DNA from: Amaurobius ferox
Lineage: Eukaryota; Arthropoda; Arachnida; Araneae; Amaurobiidae
Assembly (NCBI GenBank): GCA_951213105.1
Contig: OX578138.1
Coordinates: 92,432,914 to 92,496,913 of the forward strand
DNA: 64,000 nt
Reading direction: 5' to 3'
Shown here: piece after piece, positions 35,346-47,744 of the stretch
How positions within the stretch are numbered: the first letter of the stretch is position 1
How the letters are laid out: every line of letters begins with the position of its first letter
The notes under the pieces: generated by a model
Databases searched by the model: none
What the model saw: the letters and a program-made list of their open reading frames with translations, nothing else
What the model was told of the DNA's origin: nothing
Program-made: the position numbers and the translations under genes

Positions 35346-35877
35346 AATCATGACTTTGTAACTTAAAAATGCGATATACTAAAATGACTTAAGGAAGATG
35401 TCTAATAGCATGAAATAAGTGGAGTGTGTCAGTTAGCAGTATTTAATGAAGTTACGAGTGGGCATTACACTTCGAGTTGATGCGGTAATTACAGACGAGA
35501 TTGACTAAGTGCTGCTAACAAGCCCCAGATTGAAGGTATGTGTTCATCAATCATCCACAGGTTAATAAATACGTTAGGTATATGGTTCAGGGTCTCACAT
35601 GCTCTCCTCTCCCATTCAATCTTAATAAATAATTAATAGGAAGAGTAGTTAATGTATTGGAATTGAATAGGTATTTTGTGTCTATAATAAATGTTATTTT
35701 TAAGTTTAAATTGGTCTAATCTTTTTAATAATTAATAATATTCCTTTACAGGACTCACACGAAAAGTAAAATAATTGGAGGGTTTATTGCGGCACAACAT
35801 AGCAATGTATGATTTAAATATAATTCCACTATATGAGATCAACGGCCAGGTCAAATTGATGAATTTACCTAGGATCC
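35346..35877. other. No recognised feature
   Basis: AT-rich spacer without repeats shared elsewhere in the window. Confidence 0.4.
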
Positions 35878-36356
35878 TACAGATAACTGCCGTAAAAATG
35901 ACTTAATCAAAATGAAATTTTTAGTATGTTGTTCGTATTATTATGAAAATTCGTATTATTATGATATCGTAGTTTTATGATAATTCTAAAATTATTACCG
36001 AGGAATATATCACATTTTAGAGATGTTTAAACCAGGGAATTTATATTTCAATGACGTCATTTGAATGAATGTCAGTTGTTTTCGATGATGTTTTCAAATA
36101 TAATAAATTATTGCAGTATTATGATGATTTTAAAAATACTGCCGTGGAATATATCGCATTTTAGAGATGTTTAAACCATGTAATTTATATTTCAATGCCG
36201 ACATTTGAATGAAGCTCATTTTGTTTCGATAAAGTTTTAAGTTTTCAAATATAATAGATGTTACATTATTATATAGCAATATAATAATGTAGTATTGCTA
36301 TAAATTTTTAAATATTACTTAGGAATGTATTGCATTTTAGAGATGTTTAAAGAAAA
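35878..36356 (+). mobile_element. Family B fragment B5 with amplified 3' module
   Basis: Begins GATAACTGCCGTAAAAATGA (the 5' body of B), then jumps to the 3' module. That module, marked by GGAATATATC.CATTTTAGAG, occurs near 36001, 36147 and 36323. It ends exactly where copy A8 begins. Confidence 0.7.
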
Positions 36357-36358
36357 TT

Positions 36359-36413
36359 GCACGTTTCAAGCATCCCTGATCACAAATCGAACATTTTTGA
36401 GGTAATATCTGTG

Positions 36414-36450
<37 letters not shown>

Positions 36451-37224
36451 TTGTCAGTGAGTCTGTGGAGACCATAACTCACGAACGATTTGAGCGATTC
36501 AAATTAAATTTGGTACACAAATTACAATCCTTAAATACTGGAAGCTGATTGTTTTTAAACACAATCGAATGCTCAGAACTCCCTCAATTTTCGAATGAAA
36601 TTTTGAAAAACTCATCAAAAAATCGAAACCTTTAATAAAGTTACCCAAATAGACATTTCTTATGTATTTTCTCCTTAGAAAAGGATTAGCATAAACTTTA
36701 GAACGTTAGCAAGAACCTTTCTCGAGATAATGCACATTTTCTTAAATAAATTTATCAAAAAATCCCATAAATTAAAGGAAATATTAAATGTTGAGAAACA
36801 TGTTCACTTTTCATAAGTAATATCATGCGATAAATTTGGTGACATCATTCTCGTGGATCTAGCTCGTTCCAGTCATGAGAAAAGGCATTTTGAGTAATAC
36901 TTCTATATCTGAACGCCAATAGTCATTTATCTGCTATAAGAACAAATTATTTCTACGTCCATAACTCTTTTCGAGATTTTGGCGACGAATTTGGTGGAAT
37001 ATCGCCAATTTGGCGACTTTTTAAATGTTGCCAAATTAAAGAAAATATCGCTAAATGGATAAAAATGACTCTAAATCAATGAAAATGACGACTAATTGAC
37101 GAAAATTCAATATCTTGGAAAGAGTATAAGTATCCCTAATGAGAAGAACTTATTTTTTTACTGTAAAATTAATAAATTCATTACATTTTATAAGGAGAGT
37201 CATGTGCTGCCCCCATCAGATTTG
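36359..37224 (+). mobile_element. Family A element, copy A8, 5'-truncated
   Basis: Starts at CACGTTTCAAGCATCCCTGA, so it lacks the terminal head. The TG tract is at 36419-36448. The body and 3' end (AAGGAGAGTCATGTGCTGCC) are present. The nested palindrome has decayed in its outer arms. Confidence 0.8.
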
Positions 37225-37970
37225 TTTAAAAAATTAAGGATTCCCTAATTATGAATATGATTAACCAGCATTTCTTCAAAGTTGTCGGATTGAGTACAGA
37301 ATATATGGAGATAAAAATAAATTGAACAATAAAATAATTTTGAGTACGTAAGAATATTATTGTTTCAGTTCTACTTTACATTACGTTAATGATTTAATTT
37401 TACAAAATTGACAAATTTAATAAATATTTTAGACCTTCCGCCGTGGAAATGCATATAATACATGGCTTCTTACCTTAACTCAGCGTCCCCTGAATTATTG
37501 TCGCAAATGATATTAGAATTTTCTTAATATGATATTTTAACTTCTTTTATCACCATGATAGTTCCATCGCTGAGCAAGTTGATCCTTTTTTTATAAACAA
37601 ATTTGTAGAAAATGTATTGTCAGCATAATACTATATCTATGGCAGCTATATATATATTTTTATTACTATCCCTGCAGCTCCTGGATCTAGAACCTCGAAT
37701 CATAGAGTGCATTTTAGTTGAAGTTATTCCAAGACTTCCCACAAAATTTCATGATGTTCTGTGCATCCCATGATGATTACACAACACACATACCCCCACA
37801 CATATTTCCAATTCCATTTATATATATTGACTTTATATACGCATATAAGAATGAATTTATTTTATATTTCACAAGCTTTTTAATGTTCAATGCATTTCAA
37901 GTAACTCAATGGTTTAATTAGTCATTTGGATCATCTATTTTTTTTTATATATTTTTGCGCGTTCACTATT
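37225..37970. other. No recognised feature
   Basis: AT-rich. A 67-codon frame at 37718-37921 has no domain. Confidence 0.4.
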
Positions 37971-39300
37971 CAGGGTGTTTCAAAATGGGTGAGCTGATTT
38001 CAAATGGCTGTAATTTCGTATCAATTAATCGTATATTAAATTAATATATATCACGTGAAGTAAGAAATATTCGAGTTTTATAATGTCATGTTATGTTACG
38101 TTTGTGCCAATAGACAGTAAACAGTTGTTTTCGAAATTCTCAACTGTGCAGCGGAAAGTATTTTGCATGTTGCAATATTCGAAATATGACTCGATAATTA
38201 CCGTTCAACGTCAGTTTCGTAGACGTTACATAATTGATAATTGAACCTCCATGTGTTAATAGCATTTGTAGATGGTGTCAGCAATTTGAACAAACAGAAA
38301 GTGTGTGCAAAGGCAACAATACAGGACGTCCGAGAATATCTAAAGAAAATGTGGAATGGATCAGAGAATTCTTCTTAAGTAGGCCAAAGAAGCCAATAAG
38401 GCACGCCAGTCTAGAACTAGGAATTTCTATGTCAAGTCTTTGGCGTACTTTGAAGCAAAAATTTTTTATGAAGCCATACAAGTTCCAGTTCCTGAAAGCT
38501 ATAACGTCAGACGATAAGCTAAAAAGACTAAACTTTTGCCATTTCATTCAAGAGATTATGGAGGATGAGGACATTTTTGTTCAGTTGGTGTTCAGTGACA
38601 AGCGACTTTTCATGTAAGCGGCAAAGTAAACCATCACAATCTTAGAATATGTGGTATTGAAAACCCGCATACAGTAATTGAACATATGTGCGAATCACTC
38701 AAATTAACGTTTTCTGTGCCAAGTCCCGAACAAAGTTCCATGGGTCTTTCCGTTTTCCGAAAGCACAGTAACTGGAGACACCTACCTGGATATGCTACAG
38801 TAATGGTTATTTCCACAATTGAACGAAGATTCCACTAACTGCATTTACCAACAAGATGGCGCGCCGCCTCTATGGAATTTGAACTGTCGTCGTCAATTTA
38901 ACTAAGTCCTTCCTCATCGTTGGATTGGTCGTTGTCTATCTACAGATTTGGCATTAAAAAATTGACCTCCCAGATCCCCAGATCTCATGCCGAGGGATTT
39001 TTTCTTTTGGGGATACATAAAGGATCTGCGTTCGTACAAACTTCACTCACATACCTGCATGATCTCAAAAACCGCATTACTGCAGCTGTGGCGACAGTAA
39101 CACAGGATATGTGCTGGATCAAGTTAGGCGAGGATTTGATTATCACCTTGACGTTGTTTGTGCAAGGAGATCACATCGAACACTCATAGATAAAACTTAG
39201 ACATTTTTTTCTTAAATTTTATATATAACTTTTCAATATAGGTTTGTAAATTTCAAAATTAAAGCCATTTGAAATCGGGTCAATCATTTTGAAACACCCT
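37971..39300 (+). mobile_element. IS630/Tc1-mariner-superfamily DNA transposon (DUF4817 type), decayed
   Basis: Terminal inverted repeats of about 45 bp: the left begins AGGGTGTTTCAAAATGGGTG at 37972 and the right, read on the minus strand from 39300, begins AGGGTGTTTCAAAATGATTG. Both continue with GATTTCAAATGGCT. Length (about 1.33 kb) is typical. The single transposase gene inside is broken. A TA target duplication is suspected from the TATT and TATAT flanks but cannot be fixed. Confidence 0.85.
38137..39189 (+). pseudogene. DUF4817 / DDE transposase pseudogene
   Basis: It would have encoded the transposase that cuts and pastes the surrounding element. Read across frames, it starts with a DUF4817-like helix-turn-helix (VQRKVFC, then VQRQFRRRY near 38140-38230). 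After a frameshift at about 38240 it continues in the clear frame 38234-38617: a WCQQFEQTESVCKGNNTGRP linker, a second helix-turn-helix (ELGISMSSLWRTLKQ) and the first catalytic region, where SDEA of the family appears as SDKR (38596-38607). Beyond another break come NLRIWGIENPH (38639 on), IYQQDGAPP (38842 on), PRSPDLMPRDFFLWGYIKD (38970 on) and a C-terminal NRITAAVATV stretch in the open frame 38920-39189. At least three frame changes plus the altered first catalytic block make it inactive. Family assignment is from motif order, not a database search. Confidence 0.8.
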
Positions 39301-40148
39301 ATATATCTATATTTCAATACCGCCAGAATTTCATTTTTGCAAATTCTAATTTAGAAAATGCAATCAGATTTTTGTTACAGAGCATTACTTTTTCAACAAT
39401 GCTAGACTGTCATACAAAACGTTATACCTCGGTTCAAGTTATACAATAATTAAGAAACCATTATCTTATACATAATATACGTTATACTTATGATTGTGCG
39501 CGATTTGTTTAGGTTATTTTATTGTGACTAAAATTTAAGTCCAATATATTTGTATTTGACAAAGAATATCTCTTTAATGTATAGTTTTATAGAAAGAGGG
39601 AAGACAGAAAATCTCATGTTTGGAACATTTTGTGGAAATGTGCATAAACAGAACTTTATGTCTGAGTATTCTGAAAGATTAAAACTTGTCATATTCTTCC
39701 CCTATAAATACTTGAAAATGAACATTTTTTATTTTTCTACTATTTTCAGGATCTTATATACCTGGTTGCTGACCTAATAAAAATCTGAAATGTGAACCTA
39801 GTAAAATCCTAAATAACAAATTGCAAGCTATAATTAAAATCATCCATTTTGGATTCAACCCGTAACAGAATTATGCCTGCTACAAAACTGAAAGAAATTT
39901 ATTTGTCGTTATAGACCGAGATCAAAGCAAGCCGACAAGGAATGCACAATTCACGCATTCTATTTGTGTTCATGCATACATTTATATTTTCTCAAACAAT
40001 CAGTTACCTACTTATGCTCATCAGCAGGATAAGAAATGAAGAGGTACTGAGCTCAGGATAATGAAAAAATGCGATGTTTATAAGGGTATTGAACTGCAAT
40101 ACATACATAAACGTTTTCATAAAAAAGTTGAAGCAGCAGATTTTGTAT
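39301..40148. other. AT-rich interval, no recognised feature
   Basis: A 75-codon frame at 39550-39777 has no domain. Nothing else is supported. Confidence 0.4.
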
Positions 40149-41077
40149 TAAAAAATCTGATGTGGGCAGCACATGACTTTCCTTATATAATGCAATGAAT
40201 TTACTACTTTTACTGTAAAAAAAAAGATTATTTTTAAAGTAGATATTTCTATTGTTTCCTAGATATTGAATTTTCGTGAATGAGCCGTCATTTTAATAAT
40301 TTAGCGTCATTTTTATTCATTTTGCGAGTTTTTCGTTAATTTAGCAATATTTAAAAAAGTCGCCAAGTTGGCGACATTCCACCAAATTCGTCGCCAAAAT
40401 CTCACCATGCGTTATGGACGGAGAAATAAGTTATTCTTACAGCAGATAAATGACTATTGGCGTTCAGATGCAAAAGTATTACTCAAAGTATCTTTTTTCA
40501 TGAATTGAACAAGCTAGATCACCGAGAATGATGTCACCAAATTTATCGCATGGTATTACATAGGAAAAGTGAACATGTTTCTCAATATGAAATATTTTTA
40601 TTTTTATTTTATATAACTTTTTTATTTTTTTTTTTTTTGAAAAATGTACAACATCTCGAGAACGGTTCATGTTAGCGTTCTGAAATTTATGCCAATCGTT
40701 TTCAAATGAAAAATTACATAAGAAATGCCTATTTGCGTAACTTTATTAGAGATTTCGATTTTATGATTTTTTCATAATGTCACTCAAAAATTTAGGGGGT
40801 TCTGAACATTCGATTGCGTATAAAAACAATAGTCTTCCAGCGTTTACGCATTGTAATTTTTGTACCAAATTTCGTTCGAATCGGTCCATTCGTTCGTCAG
40901 TTATCGTCTCCACAGACTCACTGATACACACACACACACACACACAGACATCACTTCAAAAATGTTTGATTTCGTGATTATAGATGCTTGAAACGTGCTC
41001 TCCCGTCGAAAACTTTAATTAGAATTTTCGACTCCTTTACAATACTTTCCTTATACATTATTGTATATAAGGAAAGT
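40149..41077 (-). mobile_element. Family A element, copy A9
   Basis: Full-length minus copy: A tract, then CTGATGTGGGCAGCACATG, the nested palindrome near 40328-40407, a short CA tract (40926-40946) and the head TATATAAGGAAAGT at the right. It faces A10 across 800 bp. Confidence 0.85.
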
Positions 41078-41877
41078 AAAAATCTGTCGTGTGAAATGGT
41101 TAATTGTGAGGTTTTAAGACCGAAATTCCTACTGTTGTGCAATTTACTTCCATATGCACTTCGAGGCAAATTACCGAAAATGTAAATAATGATGGCCATC
41201 CTGTTAGTTGAGCTATTATATTGTTAGTGTATTTGTATCCACACCATTTGTTCTAATCACAAAATAAACAAAAATATATTAGAATAATTTAAACTGAAAA
41301 CATTCTCTAATAATATTCTTGATTAACTTATTTGTCGCTAGAAGATTATGTTTATGCTGTCGAACCTGTTTGAAACGGAACCTGTAGGAAACAGAAAACT
41401 GTAAAAAGCGGAAAATAGTTTTTCCAGTGCAACTATATAGGACATTTATGTTATTTCCCAACGGACAATTTAAAAAAAAAATTAGTAAAAACACCTATTG
41501 TACCGAAAAGATAATGAAAAATTCATCCAATTATTTTAGTCATTTATTTCATTACAACCATTTTTCACAGAACTTTCTATTAAATTATATCACAATTTTC
41601 TGAAAACCATTTCAGAACCTCAAGAATTTTCTGTTAATCAAGGAGATTGTGAAATGCTAGAAATATTATTCAATGCACGATTTTAACAAAAAGTCGTATC
41701 ATTAGTAAGACACATGTTCCAGAAACCATGTTAGATTATTTTGAAAGTTATTGCATATTTTTTTTCAAATTTATTATATTGTTTTATGGTAAGTAGTAAT
41801 ATTTGTCCTGTAAGTCAATTCGTCCGAGTTTTAAAGTATAGTACGCTAACAATTAAGGGTATTGGATACACTATATT
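41078..41877. other. Spacer between head-to-head A copies, no recognised feature
   Basis: AT-rich. A 71-codon minus frame at 41279-41494 has no domain. Confidence 0.4.
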
Positions 41878-42847
41878 ACTTTCCTTATATACATAATGTA
41901 TAAGGAAAGTATTGTGACGGGGTCGAAAATTCGAATTCGAGTTTTCGACAGAAGAGCACGTTTCAAGCATCCCTGATCACGAATCAAACATTTTTGAAGT
42001 GATGTCTGTGTGTGTGTGTGAGTGAAATTATGTGTGTGTGTGAAATTATGTGTGTGTGTGTGTGTGTGAAATTATGTGTGTGTGTGTGTGAGAAATTATG
42101 TGTGTGTGTGTGTGCGTGTGTGTCAGTGAGTCTGTAGAGACGATAACTGACGAAAGAATGGACCGATTCGAACAGCATTTGGCACAAAAATCACAATTCG
42201 TAAACACTGGAAGCCTATTGTTTTTATACGTAATCGAATATTCAGAACCCCCTTAAATTTTCGAATGAAATTTTGAAAATATTGTCAAAAAATCAAAACA
42301 GCTAATAAAGTTACGCAAATAGACATTTCTTATGTAATTTTTCATTAGAAAATGATTGACATAAATTTTAGAACGCTAACATGAACCGTTCTCGAGATAA
42401 TGGACATTTTTCAAAAAAATTATCAAAAAGTCATATAAAATTAAAAAAAAACATTTCCTATTGGATTTAGCTCGTTCCATTTATGAAAAAAGATACTTTG
42501 AGCAATACTTTTGTATTTGAACGCCAGTAGTCTGCTATAAGAATTATCTGCTATAAGAATAACTTATTTCTTCGTCCATAACGTTTGGAGAGATTTTGGC
42601 GACGAATTTGGCGGAATGTCGCCAACTTGGCGATTTTTTGAAATATTGCCAAATTAACGAAAATCTCGCCAAATGGATAAAAATGACACTAAATCAGTGA
42701 AATGACGATTAATTGTCGAAAATTCAATATCTTGGAAAAAATATTAGTATCTACTATAAGAAAAAACTATTTTGTTTTACTGTAAAAGTAGTAAATTCGT
42801 TACATTATATAAGAAAAGTCATGTGTTGCCCACATCAGATTTTTTTT
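41878..42847 (+). mobile_element. Family A element, copy A10
   Basis: Plus copy with intact ends. The TG tract (about 42006-42123) has GAAATTATG interruptions. About 100 bp of the conserved TGAGAAACATGTTCAC..GACATCATTC block is deleted at about 42462. The 3' end is GTCATGTGTTGCCCACATCA followed by a T tract. Confidence 0.85.
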
Positions 42848-43870
42848 ATTTACATATACTCCTGTGGTCGCAGTATGCAAAAGGGTACGTATATGCTTCC
42901 TTAAAATAATTAAATTAGCCATTTTGGTATATAATGCAGCATTAAACAGATTTATCTATATACACTTTTCCGAATTTTTAAATCATGATGCGTAAGTGAG
43001 CAATTACACATGGACTATCTGCATTTCCAGCTAAACTTTTTAACTTAGCTTTTCCTATAATGGTATTTATGAAATAGAAACCTTTACAAGACCGAAAATT
43101 CTTCCTGTCCCCTGAATTCCGCTTAGGATATGTTCGACTATTTAATGCAGAAATAGGATCTCTGTCTAGGTAGGTAATACCATCGGACAAACTCTGATTT
43201 ATGAAAAATATGAAAATGGTTGTTTGTGGAACCAGCATGTCACAACTAACATGGCTGGTATGATCACTTTAGTCTAAATCAATGTTTTTTAAACTGAAAT
43301 ATAAGCTTAAAATTTTGGTAATGCATCACTCCATTTTAAAATTTCAAACACGACATTTTAGAATGAACATATTTACTTTTGTATATGCGTAGAGTCATAG
43401 TTAAAAATTTCCCTTAGTAACTCAAGCCCAAACCCAGAGCAATCATTATTGTAGTTAGGGCCATATACGTATATTTTAATATTATTTATTTAAGGATGTT
43501 TTATAATTATTTATAATCCACATATGAATTTCTGTAAGTCATATATATTATTGATCACTTACATATTTAGTGTGGAATACTATATTCATCCCACTTTTCA
43601 GGAATTCTTTCGAATGATGCTGTCTATGAACGAAATAAGAATCCATTATTTCTCTGGATGGAGCAGTCAGCCAGGAAAATATTACGCCGGATGTAGGTCG
43701 TCGACATGAGTCCGTAATGGATGCAGAATGGAACCATTATTATTTTAGATGAGGAAGTGAGTTGTTGACTGATTAACAACAAAAATGATAGTGGCAAAGA
43801 CCAGATTACAGAGGACCTCCAGTGGCCAGATATTCAACTAAACATCGTTTCGTGCATGAAGTACACAAGT
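42848..43870. other. No confident gene
   Basis: An 86-codon minus frame at 42978-43238 is more varied in composition than most, but no family could be recognised. Confidence 0.35.
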
Positions 43871-43930
43871 GAAGAATACAATGCATGAAGAATACAATGC
43901 ATGAAGAATACAATGCATGAAGAATTGTGA
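43871..43930. repeat. 16-bp tandem repeat, about 3.5 units
   Basis: GAAGAATACAATGCAT repeats at 43871, 43887 and 43903, with a degenerate fourth unit from 43919. Confidence 0.9.
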
Positions 43931-44069
43931 ATTATGCATGAAGAATCCTGTGGTGCTGGAAAAAGGAAACTTTATGTTGGCTTTTATACTTATTAAATTA
44001 TTCATAATTAACATGGCCGTAATATCGTACTTCATGAAAAAAATAGTTGACGCCTCTTTCCGCCTGAGA

Positions 44070-44330
44070 TCCGACACACCTCCTTGGCTCTGTTACCTTA
44101 CACCTTTCTGGTAGGTCGGACGGTCTGGGTCTCAACAACAACAACACCTCCTTGGCTTCCAAATAGTTGCTCTTAGTCCTCTGGACGAGTCGGACGGTCT
44201 GGGTCTTCAATACCTTCTTGGCTTCTTCCCGGCCACCCATAAAAGAGCTCTAAGTCTTCGGACGAGTCGGTTGGCCTGGGCTTTCGACACCTCCTTGGCT
44301 GTCATTGATCGACCTTAGGGCCATGCCACC
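44070..44330. repeat. GC-richer diverged tandem repeat E2 (units of about 65-75 bp)
   Basis: Three to four units, each with a CGGACGGTCTGGG-type core (44118, 44193; altered to CGGTTGGCCTGGG at 44268) and CACCTCCTTGGCT-type words (44080, 44145, 44209, 44290). The first core with its CAACAACAAC tail matches E1 at 35247-35290. Coding origin cannot be excluded. Confidence 0.6.
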
Positions 44331-44635
44331 AGACATCTCCCATATTGATTAACATTTTTAACCAATCTCGTGACTTCACTTTGATCTCCCAGTTTTATAG
44401 CGTATTTGACCTCTCGGGTCAGGGTGCCATAAAACTGGAGTCCTTAAGTCATTTTCAAACATTACAGTCCTAATAAATATTGAACATAAAACTGTCACAC
44501 ATATTCCTAGTTTCACATATCTTTTCCTGGTCTCAGAAATGCAATGCATTTGTGTATTAATCCAGGAAATTTAAGCTCTTGAATCTGACTAGGAGAATAT
44601 TCCAAAACTATCTAGCATCATATTAGGAGAGAAGT
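44331..44635. other. No recognised feature
   Basis: Spacer between repeat E2 and repeat F2. No coding or RNA motif was seen. Confidence 0.4.
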
Positions 44636-45000
44636 GATGTGATATTACGCACTCTCCCCAAAGGCTGCTGAAAATTTAAGCGTAGAAATAGTGCAGATTT
44701 TCCAAGATGAATGTTGCATTTTTATGCACTATTTATCGTCACTACATCAAAGGAAAACATTGCGAAATATAAAACATCCCTTCGTGGAATTTTAACTGAA
44801 TTATAGACATCGGGGCCTATAACGTTGGCGGTGAAAATCAATAAGTTACTGAGATGAGACATCCTGTACTCATGCGGTCACGTATTTTAGAAATATGTCC
44901 ATCATAACTTCTGATAATGTGCTTTTCATTTCCGAAAGTTTTGGTTTTTCATGAAAAATAAGAACATCGGGCAAGAAACTCAATTTTATAACACCCTTGA
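44636..45000 (+). repeat. Family F repeat, copy F2
   Basis: Collinear with 21868-22245: AAACATCCCTTC against AAACGTCCCTTC, GAATTATAGACATCGGGGCC against GAATTATAGACATTGGGGTC, then the GGTCACGTATTT and CATAACTTC.GATAATGT blocks. Confidence 0.7.
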
Positions 45001-45253
45001 AGATTCCAAGAAGAGAAAATAAATATTCGTTAAGTGTAACACCTAACATTTTATTTGCACTGTCTTAAACCGAGTAACGGAGCTATTTTTGTAAGAAATA
45101 AAGATCCGGTTGTTATTTTCTGCACGTAAAATATTTACAGTGGTGCTCATAAGAATTATATCACCTCTAAAAATTCAGTATTTTCAAATATATTCTTAAT
45201 ATAACATAACAAACTGGAATGAAACCCGAACAAAACCCGATTACAACATATAG

Positions 45254-45770
<517 letters not shown>

Positions 45771-45773
45771 CAT

Positions 45774-45802
45774 ACACACACACACGCACACACACACACA
45801 CG

Positions 45803-45871
<69 letters not shown>

Positions 45872-45872
45872 A
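45774..45872. repeat. Compound CA-TA-TG microsatellite (self-complementary)
   Basis: A CA tract (about 45774-45823), a TA tract (45824-45853) and a TG tract (45854-45872) in that order can fold into one long hairpin, because CA pairs with TG and TA with itself. Confidence 0.9.
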
Positions 45873-46495
45873 TATATATTCATAACTATCAGGAACCTTA
45901 CTCCCCAAGCAGATGGAAAAATATATTAATTCTTTGGTTTCGTTGAAATGCACATAATTGCATCCAGATCTGCCATCCCCTCCCCCTGTTTCTCTACCCT
46001 GGTAATTCCCGATTTAAATTGCAGGAATGATATACATAGACGGGTTTTAAAAAAATAGGGACATTCTAACAAATGTTATCATCATGGCCTTAAAATATCT
46101 TGTCTTAATCTTTTTTATACCCCTTTATTCTGATACCGCTAGTTCTACTTGCTCGTTTTCCGTGATTACTTCACAAAGTTAGCACATTTAGCTTTAGAAA
46201 CCTTTTGTGTACTTCCTAATTTGCTATATTTTGCTTAGTTTGTGAACATTTGTCTTCGGTATACTCAGAGTGGTTTTGAATGTATATTGTCAAGCACACA
46301 AGCTACCGGAACCATTTCTTAACATATTTTATCATATAGTACATAATTTTGTTGTTTTTATTTAAAGTATTGTCTCCAATAGCTTGTGCTCATGTTTTAA
46401 AGTTGGGTGATGATGTTGCTCTTGATGATCTCAATATTAAGTAGTTTTCTGAATATTTTCACACTGAGTGTTTAAGTCCATAGCCCATGCACTGA
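45873..46495. other. No recognised feature
   Basis: AT-rich spacer left of the family D copy. No motif or ORF of note. Confidence 0.4.
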
Positions 46496-46773
46496 CCCTC
46501 ACAGCAAAGATCGTCACATATGTGACAGTGACCCTCTAGTCACGTGACACATGGGTCACAATGTGACATAATAGTTGTGACTTCACTTCTATGCGACGTT
46601 ACGTATTAGTAACTTTGTAACTTCATTGTGACTATATTTTGTTACGTTTTCACAATTATCATTAACACGTAACAATGTGACGAATTTACAATGGCAATTA
46701 CAATGTGACATCACAAGTAAGTTAATATACGACATCACAAACGACCATGAAAATGACCAGAATGACTTCGCTG
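46496..46773 (+). mobile_element. Family D repeat, copy D2, left part
   Basis: Aligns with D1 from CCCTCACAGCAAAGATCGTC to ATGACTTCGCTG. It is split by insertion of the LTR retrotransposon. The rest of D2 continues after it at 59717-59825. Confidence 0.8.
46770..46773. other. 4-bp target-site duplication GCTG (left)
   Basis: GCTG lies directly before the 5' LTR and again directly after the last LTR (59717-59720). The uninterrupted paralogue D1 reads CTTCGCTGTGACC with a single GCTG (near 14430). Confidence 0.9.
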
Positions 46774-47631
46774 TGTCATGTCGCAATTCTGCACCATGAG
46801 CCTTTCTTATTTTTCTGCGAGAGAAACATACTTCTCTCCGTTCGTGCCTGTGCTGTGTTTTTCGTAACCCTTGTCCGTATTGAAATTGCATTAAAAAGCG
46901 CATTTGGTCGTGAATTCGTTGGAATGTCTGGACTTGGTGTCTGGCCGGGATGCGTGACGTCGGCTCACTTGTTACTAGGAGAAGCGCGCCTGTCCAATCA
47001 GGAAGAGGCGAAAAGCGAAGGAGAACTTTTTTTCGTGGGCTCGAGCGACCCACACTTTGCTCTCTTCGAGCTGGAAATTCCGACTGAAAGGTCGCATCGA
47101 AGTTTTGTCTGGTAAAAAGACAAAGGCTTTTAGCCGAAATGGCTAACTGGCGGAGATGGGCATTTTGGTTCTAAAGGAAACCGCCCCTGCATTTCTGGAG
47201 ATGATTGAAGAAGATCCTAGAAACCTACATTAACTCTTCTGTACATTTTCTAAAATATATTTATTTTTATTCCAGGAAATCTATCCGACATCGACGCCGA
47301 GCTTGAAGTAGTTATTCCGCTATTGTTCGGATTGGTGCATAATAGACTGATGTCCTGTACCTAAAGTCTTGGACTTGTCCCTCATCGATTCTTTTTTTGA
47401 GAACTTTTGTTTCTACCTAAAATCGTGCACATCTGATGAGAGGTATTTTCTGAAAAGCTTGAAATGTATAATAGCCAGGTAACATTTTCTTTACGGGAAT
47501 TTTAATGCCGTACAGCACCGGCATAGTGAAGAATGATTTCTATAATTAATCGGCTCATGACAAAATGTATTTATGGATAATTTAAAATCAAAATTAAGAT
47601 CATATGATTATTGAAGTGAATTATTGTGTGC

Positions 47632-47638
47632 TATATAA
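47632..47638 (+). promoter_or_regulatory. LTR TATA box
   Basis: TATATAA about 100 bp before the AATAAA, in the order expected for U3 promoter followed by R. The same sequence stands at 57856-57862 in LTR2 and is retained in the truncated third LTR. Confidence 0.6.
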
Positions 47639-47738
47639 ATTTTGAACAGAGCAGAAAGGCAGATTGTTCTATTATTAAAATGAAGCTCTGAATTTGATAA
47701 ATTGATTTTTTAAAGTAAAATACTTGAGTGTGATTTTA

Positions 47739-47744
47739 AATAAA
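47739..47744 (+). terminator. LTR polyadenylation signal AATAAA
   Basis: AATAAA, followed by a T-rich stretch. Copies lie at 57963-57968 (LTR2, where the genomic RNA would end) and 59482-59487 (partial LTR). Confidence 0.6.

Noticed and set aside
42978..43238. 86-codon minus frame considered as a host exon
   Set aside because: No recognisable domain and no supporting splice sites or neighbouring exons.
46589..47115. Frames of 154 (minus) and 122 (plus) codons in LTR1
   Set aside because: The equivalents in LTR2 differ in length because of single-base indels, which argues against coding function. LTR U3 is expected to be non-coding.
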